Positions 52,852 to 64,000 of a DNA stretch of 64,000 nt are shown one piece after another. A program made the translations under genes and the position numbers. The stretch comes from Paraescarpia echinospica (Eukaryota; Annelida; Polychaeta; Sabellida; Siboglinidae), in the NCBI GenBank assembly GCA_020002185.1, contig CM034535.1:65212506-65276505 (forward strand), written 5' to 3'. The notes beneath the pieces were generated by a model, which had not been told where the DNA came from, made no database searches, and was given only the letters and a program-made list of their open reading frames with translations. The first letter of the stretch is position 1. Every line of letters begins with the position of its first letter.

Positions 52852-53276
52852 CATGTGCCTCAAAATAAGCGGAACATAAAACCAAAGTTAAACAAGTCAG
52901 AAAGCTGAAACGAGATGCCAAAGCACATTATTACAAGTTTTAATTTAATAAACACAAAAAAGACACTAAAAACATGGGAAACTATTGCTGATGTAACGAA
53001 TAAATCCAGAATCCAAATAAAATGACCAACTCACCTTAATAAAAACGGAATCAAGGTAACAGATAAAAACAAAATAGCAAATCAATTAAACACAAATCTT
53101 GCTAATAAAATCGATACTGAAGGAAAACCTAACTTCAAAACTTATATACACAAGAAGAAAGTAGAGAAAATTTTCACATTTACATCAATTAACAAACGAA
53201 AACAATCATAAATAAACTAAAACATAAGAAAAGCTCTGGATATAACAGCATTTCTCAAATTTTATTAAAAGCTTCA

Positions 53277-54410
53277 GTGAATGCCTTAGCCAAGTCAATT
53301 ACTTGCATAATTAATCAGTCACTGGCAACAGGAAGATGTCCCAATAAATTGAAAGTGGCGAAGATTGTTCCTATTTCCAAGAAGATATCACTTTTACCTT
53401 ATGTATCTAAAGTGTTTAAAAAAGCAGTTCATGTACAACTATTTAAATATTTCACTATAAATAACCTCTTATGTGTAAATCAGCACGGATTCAGAGAAGG
53501 TTATTTGACTGAATTAGCATTAACTGAAATGGTAGATCGAATATATTTAAATCTTGATGAAAAAAAACGACCTACATCAATATTCCTAGATTTGTCAATG
53601 GCCTTTGACACAATTGACCAAGCAGTTCTCATCAGCAAGCTAAAACATTACGGCATAACAAATGTAGAGTTAGATTGGTTCAGAAGTTACTTATACAACA
53701 TACATCAATATGTTGAAGTTAACAACGTTCAATCATCTGCAGAAACAATATTCGCAGGAGTCCCTCGATGGTCAATATTAGGACCTCTACTATTCTTAAT
53801 ATATATAAATGATTTACCAATGGCTAGTACAAAATTTACACCCATCATGTATGCTGATGACGCCACCCTGCTCAGCACTTTGGGCAACTTCACAAATAAC
53901 CATACAACTAACTCAACATCTAATCAAATAAATGCGGAATTAACCAAGATAACGGACTGGCTAGAGGTGAACAAGCTCTCACTCAGTGTACGCAAAACGA
54001 AGATGATGAGTTTTCATAGTAAACAAAGAAAATTTTAAAATAGCGACATTCCTAATATTGTAAACAGTATTCCAATTGAACATGTAACGCACTTTAAATT
54101 TCTTGGTATTCTCATAGACTCGAATCTAACATGATCTTCTCATCTCAAATACATAGCCAACAAATTGTCAAAGATATGTGGAATTATATTTAGATTAAGA
54201 CACTATGTTACAGTGTACATCTTGAACATAATCTACAATTCACTATTTTTATCACACCTAAATTGTGGAATAACAGCATGGGGTCTTAATGTAAGACCAC
54301 GAATAACTAAGTTGCAAAAAAGCCAGTCAGAGCAGTATCAAACAGTAAATATAATTTCCATACTGCACCTCTGTTTAAGAATCTTGAATTACTAAAGGTA
54401 GAGAGAGGAC
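53277..54410 (+). pseudogene. LINE ORF2 reverse transcriptase
   Basis: In a different frame from the endonuclease. Contains LCVNQHGFREG, SIFLDLSMAFDTIDQ (motif A), GVPRWSILGPLLFLIYINDL (the expected QG is RW) and IMYADDATLLS (active-site Y-A-D-D kept). The frame stops at 54038 and resumes with the thumb (FKFLGILIDSN, then SLFLSHLNCGITAWG). Decayed. Confidence 0.85.
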
Positions 54411-55376
54411 ATTTATAAACTATCATGTCTCAAACTTTTAAAAAAATATGAAAACGGAAACCTCCCAGGATACTTCCAAAACATGTTTCAAACACAGGAA
54501 CATAAAATAATAAGATAAAGAAGAACCAACGTTTTAATAACATGGAAAACAACCTTCCAAACAACAATAATTATGATATTCAAGTAAAACATACAAATTC
54601 AAAGTATTGCCGCCTTTGAAAGAAAACTTTCTTCCAAAAATTGTACTTGAAAAAATTGAAAGTAATTCATACCATGGCTTTATAAACTATGCAACAAAAT
54701 ATATAATTAGCAAATATATATCACAATGTAACATTCAAAATTGCTATATATGCAAGCCAAATGGACCATATCTACAGTAGACATTTTATAATATAAAATT
54801 ATTGTTATTAATTATATTCTAGTATGTGTTAGATTATGTTTGTAAATGTAGATTAGGCTAGTTTTGTTTCAGTTAACATTAACTGACAATAATGACGTCA
54901 GTGGGTTTAGAGACAGTAGTGATAATTATTGATATTAATGTTTTTCTTTTTTTTCTTCTATTTTTTATATAACATTAGTAAGTTATATTTTTTATACTGA
55001 CATATTTATTATATATTCGTCATGGTGGCCTGCACGTCAGCGATCTTGTAGGTCTTAGTGCAGGTCTCCATAGATCAATCAGCATGTATACTTATAATAA
55101 TGTATAAACTGTATTATTATGTACATAATTGATCTGAAATAAATCTATCTATTTATCTATCTATCTATCTATGTTTTCCATATCGCTGATGTGGATTTGA
55201 AATGAAACCATTTGTGTTGTCCATTCTTAACCAATGACATATGTGTCTTCACCAGTATTTGCACCTCTATTTATCTTATTGTTTAGAATTTAGCTAAGAA
55301 ACAACTGTCAACACAAATTGACACACTCGTAAATATATACGTATTCATATATGAACCACATGTGACTTTCTCAACT

Positions 55377-55745
55377 TCAAGAGGCGCTATTATTTATGTC
55401 CGTAAAACGCATACGCAGGGCAGCCATTTTGAATTTTAATATGGCCGTCATCTGATGATATAACATATGCAGAAATGAATTCCTTGACCCTGAAAATGTT
55501 GGTTTAGACACAAAGAACATGTTTGTGTGTTGCTTAGAAGCCGATATATCTAGATAATGGATTTCCATGGTGGCCATTTTGAATTTCAATATGGCCGTCA
55601 TCCTTGGATACTGAATATGACAGAAATGGATTCCTTGACCCTGGAAATGTTGGGTTAGACACCAAGAACATTATTTTATGTTGCTTAGAAGCAGGTATAA
55701 CTGGATAATGGATTTCCGTGGCGTCTATTTTTAAAATCAAGATGG
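55377..55745. repeat. ~148-bp tandem repeat, 2.5 copies
   Basis: Shared blocks: CCATTTTGAATTTTAATATG, GCCGTCATC, ATTCCTTGACCCTG, GAAAATGTTGG, TTAGACAC, AAGAACAT, TTGCTTAGAAGC, GGATAATGGATTTCC. Periods are about 146-150 bp. The last unit ends with AATCAAGATGGCGGC. Confidence 0.85.
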
Positions 55746-56029
55746 CGGCTAGGTGTCAATAGCGATGGGTACCTAGCTTGAAATGATTCTAAATATCATA
55801 ATCTACATGTATGCTAATTGTCATGCTTTTGTCAAAAAGTGCACAATCATGTCCCTTAGCCGTTGTACTAATGCTCTCGCTGCCATGGAAATGGACAAGA
55901 CAAACCATTGTTTGCATATATATATATTGCGTATCCTATATACATTTATCAGAAAAGTAACCAATTGCAATATTTTCCTTGATAATTAGTAATCATAAAT
56001 GAAATTAGGTCACCACGTATGGTGAGGGC

Positions 56030-56372
56030 GAAGTGGGAGGGGAGAAGTGGAAGGAGGAAGTAGGAGGGAGAAGTGGGAGGAGAGAAATGGGAGAGGGAAG
56101 TGGGAGGGGAGAAGTGAGGGAGGAAGTGGGAGGGGGAAGTTAGAGGGGAGAAGTGGGAGGGGAAATATGGGTGGGGAAGTGAGAGGGGAGAAGTGGGAGG
56201 GGAGAAATGGGGGGATTGGAGGGGAGAAATGGTGGGAGGGGAGAAATGGTAGGGGAGAAATGGGGGGAGGGGAGAAGTGTGAGGGGAGAATTGGTGGGAG
56301 GGGAGAAATTGGAGGGGAGAAGTGGGATGGAGAAGTGGAAGAAGAGAAATTAGAGGGGAAATGGAAGGACAA
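56030..56372. repeat. 340-bp polypurine minisatellite
   Basis: Units such as GGGAGGGGAGAAGTG and AGGGGAGAAATGG. The plus strand is almost entirely purine. Pro/Ser/Phe-rich (minus) and Gly/Glu/Arg-rich (plus) frames are artefacts. Confidence 0.93.
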
Positions 56373-56575
56373 GCCCGTAGCCAGCTACTCACAATGGGGG
56401 GGGGGTTCACATTTCCCCAATAAAGACTCCAGGCGGCGCCACAAGTTCATGTGAGGTTAAATTTTTTCACAATGCAGAGGGCGCCACGTGGTCATGTTGG
56501 GTTCACAATACAGAGGGTTAGGTTTCCAGCTGGAGGGACAGTAACATGGATGTGAAGTTGGTGGACCTTGTGATT
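56372..56575 (+). repeat. Dispersed ~200-bp repeat, copy 1
   Basis: CCCGTAGCCAGCTACTCACA through GTTGGTGGACCTTGTG. Matches 61290-61485 in the same orientation. Confidence 0.8.
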
Positions 56576-57182
56576 TAATATTATATTCAAACACCACATT
56601 AGTATCACCAGCATGCCTGTAGCGAGGCTGGCTTTGGGTGGTGCGTTGTTGATTGTTGCGAATAGCCCCTTTGATTATCGATAGTTAGCCCGATCAGCAT
56701 GCTAAAAAAATTAAAACCGCACCCCTCATTTACATTTTAATAGAGTTCTGATGAGAAACCAGGACTTATTTTTGTATGACCTAATACATAGTTTCTGTGC
56801 AAGTAATAATTCTTTAACCAGTGTTAAATCACCGTCATCCCTTTCATCAACTAGCATTTAACAATATAAACTCTATGGAGTGGTTTCTTTGGTGCACACA
56901 AGGCCCTCACAAGACCTATTGTTAATCTAAGTGAAGTTAATTGTTAATTGATTTGAAGTTAATTGAAATTAATTGTTAACTGAATGAAAGTTAATTGTTA
57001 ATTTAATTGAACAATTTGGGAGGTTATTTTAATTTAATTCGATAGTTATAGTCGTAAAATAATTTACTTTTTATAAACTAACATGCAGGTGGCAAAATTA
57101 GCTGGGCGAATGATGTCTGCAGAAAACAAGATTGAGCCATTTGTGACTTTTATTGACTTAACTGGCATTGGTTTACCTTAAC
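56576..57182. other. Gene-free stretch
   Basis: AAGTTAATTG/GAAGTTAATTGTTAA text recurs at about 56930-57010. No gene. Confidence 0.45.
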
Positions 57183-59190
57183 AATAATAATAATATTTTA
57201 TTTTGTTAAGCGCCACATCCAATATTGTTCACAGCGTTTTACAACAATATACAAGTGCATGTTAAAATAATGCATTTGAATAAAACAATAGTTGTTATAT
57301 CATAGATAAAATGAACTGATAATAATAGTAATTAAAACAATAAATATAGTACAAGTAGAAAAGGAATGTGATGTAAAATATCATAAAATAAAATAGTTAA
57401 GATCATTTTTTTTTTTTTTAAATAAACTAAAATTAATGTAAACATCAATAAATTAGGCGAAAATGTATACGAAAAGTAAATAAATACATAAATAAATAAT
57501 AAATAAACGTTAAACATCAATCAGCTATGGTAAAACAGTGTTGGTAAGGGTCAGAGTTACATATACGCTGCAGTGAACAGGTGAGTCTTCAAGCCAGATT
57601 TAAATGATACCAGTGATGTTTTGCTTGTAACACTTGACGGCAGAGCGTTCCAGTCACCGGCTCTGCTGCGAGTTCTCGGGACAACTAGAGCGAGGGAGTG
57701 AGCAGACCGAAGACGTCTGGCTGGCATGTAGACACGCACGAGTTTCTGCATGTAGACAGGTATTCGTGCAGCGCCCTGTACGTAAGAACAGCGATCTTGA
57801 ATGCAATGCGCTGTTGAGTAGGTAGCTAGTGCAGTTCGCGAAGAATAGGGGTCGCAGTTTCACAACGAGCCTGTCGAGTAATAAGGCGAGCGGCAGCATT
57901 CAGGAGTCGCTGCAATCGACCGATGTTAATGGTTGAGGTACCGAACAGTAGAGAGTTGCAGTAATCCAAACGGGATGTAATCATGGCATTGACTACCCGT
58001 TCCGCTGTCGATTAAGTGAGGTAACGGTGAATCAACCCGATGTTGCGCAGGTGCAGCGAGCAAGTGCTGATAGTACGTGACACTTGCATAGTCATATCCG
58101 GGTGTCTATCAAGGTGGACGCCGAGATTTCTAACATGATCAGTTGCACAGATTTCATTTGTCCCGAAGCGCACACGGAGCCCACTTACAATGGCAGAAGC
58201 TGATTTGGGGACAACCGGTAGAATTTCTGTTTTCGTGTCATTCATGAGCAGATAATTCCAAGTCATCCACTCCGTCACGTCATCAATACATCGTTCGATC
58301 CGACGCACGGCAGTCACCAGAGAAGATGCATCCAGGTCGAAGTGACAGAACAGTTGTAGATCATCGGCGTAGTGGTGAATATCTTAAGTCGTGTTTGTGA
58401 ATGATATCACCGATCGGCTGCACATATAGCGAAAATAATAGTGATCCCAACACTGACCCTTGCGGCACCCCCGTGAACAAAGTCGTCTCGCTGGATAACA
58501 TGCGGTCGACGACAACACTCTGCTTGCGATTACTTAGGTAAGATTCCAACCAATGGAGAACCACTCCGGTGATGCCGTAGCGTCGTTGTAGGCGATCCAG
58601 TATTATTGCGTGATCTACCGTGTCAAATCCGGTGCTTAGATCGATGAGTACGACGAATGTACCTTGTCTACGGTCTAGCGCGGTCCTGATCACAGTAGGG
58701 CTGCCTCGGTCGAGTGGTTTCGCTTGTGTGCGGACTGAAATGTATCCGTAAGTGATTCATTGGCTAGGTGAATGTTCAATTTGTTGCCCACAATCTTTTC
58801 AATCAATTTCGAAAGTTGGGACAGATTGCTAACTGGGCGGTAGTTACTTAAGGTATTCTTACACAGCGACGGCTTCTTCAGAAGAGGATGCACAAGTGCT
58901 CGCTTTAGTTCACCCGGCATTGTTCCTTCTGCTAAACACGCATTTGTTATATCGGCAACAGTGATCGCAAGTGCGTCAGTGTTCTGTTTTACATGATCGG
59001 ATGGTAACGGATCAAGTGTGCAAGACGTACACATTCTAGTGATGATAGCCGTTATTTCACGTGTTATTGTAGGTATAAATGTGTCAGTTGGTGTGACAAA
59101 GCGACGTGTTCCACGCGGCGGTGTCATGCGATGTCTGGCAGCATGTAAGCCGAGTCGAAACATGATTGGACCAATGAGAATTGTCATTTA
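57183..59190 (-). mobile_element. 5'-truncated LINE, reverse transcriptase (CR1/L2/Rex-like)
   Basis: Minus-strand order: YRPVSNLSQLSKLIEKIVGN, then VVLIDLSTGFDTVDHAIILD (motif A), then [29 protein letters not shown] (active site, after a frameshift), then NYLLMNDTKTEILPV, NLGVHLD, and a C-terminal stretch. Its 3' end reads GTGGCGCTTAACAAAATAAA, then a (TTA)n tail at 57183-57197. It lacks the endonuclease. At least two frameshifts (about 58380 and 58690). Confidence 0.85.
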
Positions 59191-61289
59191 CTCAACTGGC
59201 CAATACTTGGAAAAATGTATGACACGGGGATACTTGTAAGGTGTGGGGAAGATGGGTGAAGCTCATTCGGTACCCACTGAAGTAATCAATAATGTTACAT
59301 ACACCCAGCAAACATAACAGAATTGTCCCGATACTGGCGATTTACTGGCAATCACGGATTGTACCGTTAACTGTATAGCCGGTATTGAGCCAGTGCAATG
59401 CACCTACCACAATTAAATTGACCTTACAGGCCCAAATCTGGCCCGATACTAGCCGGTATGTACAGCATGCAGCGCCACCGTACAAATACACTACGCTAGA
59501 ACTGGGCCACTACTCTTCCAGTATAATGCCAGCATTGGGTCAGAAAAGCAATGCTAGGTCATTCCATGCCAAATTAACCAAAATCCTGAAATCTTCCCGG
59601 GTGACCATGTCCGATTTTGACGAAATTTCACTCATGTCTTTACCTATCTAAATGATGGCTGCTTGCAAAATTTCAATGCCAAATTCCAATTATTTAGGAA
59701 GTTATGGTTGACTGAATGTAGGGTCCGTTCGCTCTGGCGACTGCAGCAAGTTATTTTGGATGTTTTTTTAATGCTAATAACTTTCTTTATTTTTAAGATA
59801 TGAAGCTACAAATTGCTGCTATATCTCATTTGGACACGGATAATCTGATTCTGGACTCAATTTGTGCCTTGATGTGATAGTTTCAGAGGTAGAGAAACCT
59901 AACTTTGGGCTTTTGTCCAGGCGGAATTATATTTTTCAGATTTTGGGCTACTACCTGTTCATTCATTACAAACACTAACTGTTATTTGCTTAGGAGTATA
60001 TAACTATAGATGCTTCTCCAGAAGAAAGCTTACCTGAATCAAGTGTAATATTAAAGTGTGGCTACGGTCCAAATATGTGAAGAAAATATAAAATATGAAA
60101 AAGTTTCCTCAGTGCTTTGGCCATGTGGGCAATTACCCAGCATCATCAGCTTTTGAGGTAATTAACATACGTATATTTGCTACATATGTACAAAGTTTCA
60201 AATTTGAATCACAATTCTTTCAATTTAAAATAAATGTGTATGTTTACCCCCCTCCCGTTTCAAAGCTCGAGAACAAGCTAAGTGACTGTATCAGTTAACA
60301 AATTAGGTATTGTCCACACCAAATTACTTATTTGTATTTGCAATTTACTAAATAACTATAATTCAATCACAGGTATTTATATTCAGGTTCATATTTGATG
60401 TAACAGTAGATGAATATTTAAAAAAAATGTTCACAGATCCATACACAGGGGTGTATATGCAGCTTGATCGTTCTATGTCAACTCACTTAACATTCAGATA
60501 GTTTCCCAGGTGACTCAGATTCTTATAATTCAGTTAAAAAATCCTATTAAATATGTTTGGTTTTACAATGGAGCTATGCAATTTTTCAAGCCTTAATTCC
60601 AAATAATAGTCTTAGAGATATAGTCAATTGAATACAGGGTGTCCTGTCAGATTTTCACAACCATTAAGCACATGTTATGATTTTAGCCATGTTTTGAACC
60701 ACGATCTTGCCATACACTATTCTGGTAGGTGAAAATTGTTGCTTTGTACAGATCAAAAAAGGTTAATGTGCGTTGCTGCCTCAGTGCTTCATGAAACACT
60801 ATAGCTTCTTCAACAAGGCTTTGCTTCACGGTGGTGATAACCACCATGACCACGTGACACAAAACGTGTAGTGGTTTCATCATCACTTGTAATGCCGATA
60901 ATGTAATTGTGCACCTTCTATAACCTACCCGTCCATTCAGGCTCAACAAAGACATCAAATTGCACCCAAAATGCACCCTCTTCCCTAAATATTGGGGGCT
61001 AATCCTATTTCCAGCCCACACCCCACCAAAATATTGGGGGTTCTTTCCCTCATGCGGAACTCTTGCCTCAGATGTGTGCGTGCGTGCGTGCGTGTGTGCG
61101 AGTGTGCTTAAACTGTAATATTAGGTACGGTACGTTCTGATATAACACAGTATCCAGTCGTTAGGACATTTCAAAGCGCCGTCCATTTTACTCCCTGGCA
61201 GACCTGTTCAATCGAACACCATAACGACTTGTGTGGGAAACATTTTTCCACGCTGCAATTAATGCGCGAAGACTATTCATAAACACAGG
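59191..61289. other. Gene-free stretch
   Basis: GCCAGTATTGG/GCCCGATACTGGC-like text around 59320-59550 looks like a decayed MITE. The rest (59560-61060) is unrecognised. A 112-residue minus frame at 60683-61021 has no domain. A GTGC array lies at 61075-61102. Confidence 0.4.
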
Positions 61290-61485
61290 CCGGTAGCCAG
61301 CTTTTCACAACGGGGGTTCACATTTAATCAATTCAGACTCCAGGGGCGCCACTAGTTCGTGTGGGGTTATATTGTTTCACAATGCAGAGGGCCCGACATG
61401 TTCACGTGGGGGCTTATAATGCAGAAGGTTACATTTCTAACTGGAAGAACAATGGAGTGGGCGTGACATTGGTGGACCATGTGGT
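61290..61485 (+). repeat. Dispersed ~200-bp repeat, copy 2
   Basis: CCGGTAGCCAGCTTTTCACA through CATTGGTGGACCATGTGG, matching 56372-56575. Both contain CACAATGCAGAGGGC. Confidence 0.8.
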
Positions 61486-62015
61486 TTCGTCTTAAATTCT
61501 TTCATCTTATATATATATAAATATCATATGTGTTCGTTGGACATCCAATTCATGCGATAGATAGCTGAGATCAATTTTACAATGTATTCGCCTTTTGGTG
61601 GTATCCGATAAAATCGAACGGTACACACCTTTTACAAACGACTGGTGCATCCAACCGCATCACAAATTGACAGCTTTGTGATTTTTTTAACAAAGGTAAC
61701 TTACGTGAAACCAATCGACTCTCCAGCATTTACTGTCACAGTCTGCTCCTCTACGTCCTACAACGGATTTAAAATATAGTTACGAACATACTTTTATTAT
61801 AATTGGATAAGCTTATTTTAACTTTGATTATAATTTAATTGAAATTAAATGCGCTTCTATAAAACACGTCAATTCCTCTCATCTGTTAACGTTTCTCGAA
61901 AGCCACAAACAAATAGAGGGATATAATAAAACAATACGGCTTCACACTTATTACATGCAAGAGAAGATATAGTATGATTGCTTAGTTATTTTAGCGCCAT
62001 GACCAACTAAAGCGT
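61486..62015. other. Gene-free stretch
   Basis: No gene or repeat apart from a short AT run at 61510-61525. Confidence 0.45.
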
Positions 62016-63417
62016 TAAGTTTGCGCGCCGTCGTTTGCATGAAGACGTCACGCTGCACTATCACCGCGTGCAGATGTCGGCAAACCGCTGGACCTGTCCT
62101 TGTTTGGCTGATAGAGACTCCTCAAATGTCGTCAAACGTCTTCGAAGATTTGCTCCGTCTCCACGGGCCGGAATGCTCCCGTCGGAGCGTTCGAGTGAGC
62201 CGGATCAAGAACTCGCTTTATCGCTACATAAAAGCAAAAGCGGCAACTACAAGAAAGTTGTAACGACAGTGACTGGCGATGCCGTCCGTTTCAATCGACG
62301 TCACAGCTAGCGTCCATAACGGCAACTAGGGCTGATCACGTGTGCACCACATATCCGGTGATCGTCCTAGCGGCGCACATCTGCCAGAAGTATAACATTG
62401 ACGACGAGCCGGAACTGCTGGCGGACATACTAATGTCGATGTTCCTCTGCGACGGAGGCTTCGATCGCTTCGTTATCTTCCTCGACCCGCTCACATTCTC
62501 GTTTGACATCGACCCGGTCATATAACCCTTCCAGAACATGCACACATTCTGGACGATCTGTCAACGCTACCTGAAGGTGTTGGAGTAATTCTTAATTGTC
62601 GCAAGCAGCTAGCATTATTGTACCGGTTCAGCTGAGCGAGTATCCCGTCACCGACTGCCAGCAACCGTCCTACACAAGTTACTACTCCAAGGTGCCATTT
62701 GTCGAGTTGCCGATATTCTCGAGCAGGGTTAGTACCCCACTACTCCTCGCTTGTCACACAATCAACGCCCCCGCCGTGTTGCTTCTTCTCCGCTACGGCG
62801 CGGACCCGATGCGAGCTGGGCATGCTCATCAAATCATTGGCCTCTACTTCCAGGTGAGGTCCGGAAATTACCGGGTTATTTTGAGTTACACACCAACGTT
62901 GATATTAACGTGTGCATATATCAAGTTATGAAACAACTCTAGTAGCATTATGTCATTGCATACCAACGATTCATGACAGCTTTCAAACTTCTTCTATAAG
63001 TGAAACACAACACGTATGCAATATTTATTACTTATTCTTTGCGGAATTATCGATTTTGAATAGGGCATTGCATGTTTCCTGTGCGTTCTTGTTTCTTCCT
63101 GTAGCATCTGTCTCCTGGCCCACGCACAACTAAAATCTATCGGCGGGCGTGCGACCTTACGAAGCAGCACCGTAAGGATATCGAACTAAAGCTGTGCTTA
63201 CGCAACTTCTGTCGCTCCCTCAGGTGGCTTCCCATCACCGTCGGGAACCGCGGCACTGTTACCGCTAGACCGCCTCAACTCGCCCGCTGAACCCATGCAT
63301 ATATGCGGCCGTGCAATCAGGCGAACGCTGAAGGAAATATTGGCACTGCCTGCCGGGATACAACAGCTCCCGTTGCCGGTCTTTGTTAAATAGTATCTGG
63401 ATCTTATGTTAGACTAA
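62016..63417 (+). pseudogene. Ankyrin-repeat/SOCS-box (ASB-like) pseudogene, intron retained
   Basis: Piece 1, 62340-62525: TYPVIVLAAHICQKYNIDDE and LTFSFDIDPVI, then a TAA; past it the frame goes on PFQNMHTFWTICQRYLKVLE and stops again. Piece 2, 62596-62853: an ankyrin repeat, STPLLLACHTINAPAVLLLL then RYGADPMRAG. A good donor (CAG/GTGAGG at 62853/62854) and acceptor (TTTCTTCCTGTAG, exon from 63105) follow in the same phase, so this is not a processed copy. Piece 3 has LCLRNFCRSLRWLPIT, a frameshift near 63240, and a SOCS-box-like end, CGRAIRRTLKEILAL and QQLPLPVFVK, a TAG, then YLDLMLD and TAA. SOCS boxes recruit Elongin B/C and Cullin 5. Multiple stops and shifts imply a dead duplicate. 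The 62021-62310 frames upstream may be its 5' part. Confidence 0.75.
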
Positions 63418-64000
63418 ATCGCCTGCCCGGAAGCACAAACACTGCCTGTGATCTTTACTGACTAATTTAAACATCACCTAACCGTCTTCACGATGGACAA
63501 AATAAATTGACGAATTATGTTCAATAATCTGTGTTAACAAAGGATGGTCAGTAATCTAAATTAACGATGGAAAATACTATTCGGAGTTTTTTTCTTCATC
63601 TTGTTGCAGTTTTAGTGCACCTCTTTTTGTTGACGCTACAACGTTCGGTTGGTGTAGGAATGGCGACATTTTAACGCTCGGCTGCGCATGAGAACATCGC
63701 TAAACGGCTGTGGCTTCAGTAGCTATTACATCTTTTCGACTCGACTCCGAGTGTAGGGGAAAATCCCTAACGCGCACCCCCTCCCCAAAGCGCCCCATCC
63801 CTACCCTAGCGGATTGAACCAGCACAATGCAGGCGTTGTTTGTCACATTCGATAGATGTCGCTATTTGACCCATGCGCAAAAAAATTGACACGACACGAC
63901 GTTCGGTGAGTTTTATGACACTTTTTACCTTATTTTGTGCATTTAGTGGAAGGCTTGTCAGTGCGCCAAATAATAATGATTACTGCTTACGTCACGATGA
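63418..64000. other. Gene-free window end
   Basis: I see no exon or repeat here that I can support. Confidence 0.4.

Larger units (their letters stand above)
50148..55175 (+). mobile_element. Nearly full-length two-ORF LINE, mutated
   Basis: ORF1 (50148-50935), about 725 bp without a clear ORF, ORF2 with endonuclease and reverse transcriptase (51661 to ~54400), an AT-rich 3' UTR, then AATAAATCTATCTATTTATC and a (CTAT)n tail at about 55137-55175. Order and tail are those of a CR1/Jockey-group non-LTR element; the exact clade is not assignable by eye. It has in-frame stops and frameshifts, so it is inactive. AT-rich codon use in ORF2 contrasts with GC-richer ORF1. Confidence 0.85.

Noticed and set aside
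55949..56454. Pro/Ser/Phe-rich and Gly/Glu/Arg-rich frames
   Set aside because: Products of the polypurine minisatellite on opposite strands.
60683..61021. 112-residue minus-strand frame
   Set aside because: No motif, no splice context and no paralogue; length is within chance for this window.

Overview
This window is animal nuclear DNA. It has short phase-matched exons in long introns, no operons, very many microsatellites, and several decayed non-LTR retrotransposons. A secreted M12B/ADAMTS-like protease with very small exons, CR1- and RTE-type LINEs and long CATA/CACG arrays fit a marine invertebrate, perhaps a mollusc or other lophotrochozoan. That placement is inference; no ribosomal or mitochondrial marker is present.

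Layout: 1-2.3 kb is simple repeats plus a LINE relic. 2.34-22.6 kb is one minus-strand gene of about 15 coding exons for a secreted zinc metalloprotease: signal peptide, propeptide, reprolysin catalytic domain with HELGHNLGAAHD, an ADAMTS-like Cys-rich segment, and a small Cys-rich C-terminal module. I rebuilt it from splice sites, and the reading phase matches at every junction. Its introns hold a 58-bp satellite of about 29 copies (7.64-9.33 kb), a 3-kb CR1 LINE with an SGNH-esterase ORF1 remnant (15.1-18.2 kb), a DNA-transposase relic, MITE-like sequence, a 1.1-kb CATA array and a 39-bp minisatellite.

22.6-50 kb has no gene I can support. It is a mosaic of duplicated blocks: a repeat family with four copies, a direct segmental duplication (30.1-33.1 and 40.3-44.2 kb), an inverted duplication (35.85-37.44 and 47.38-48.89 kb), an element with long terminal inverted repeats, a 65-bp inverted repeat whose arms enclose 4.6 kb, nested MITEs and a degenerate RTE LINE. 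50-55.2 kb is a nearly full-length but mutated two-ORF LINE. 57.2-59.2 kb is a third LINE on the minus strand. 62.0-63.4 kb is a broken ankyrin-repeat/SOCS-box gene on the plus strand that still keeps an intron.

Only the metalloprotease looks intact. The rest is repeat-derived or pseudogenic. No CRISPR, operon, rRNA or confident tRNA was seen. I did not find a convincing wholly new system. The best leads are the protease's C-terminal module, the exon-3-like segment inside it, the 65-bp inverted repeat and the long-TIR element.
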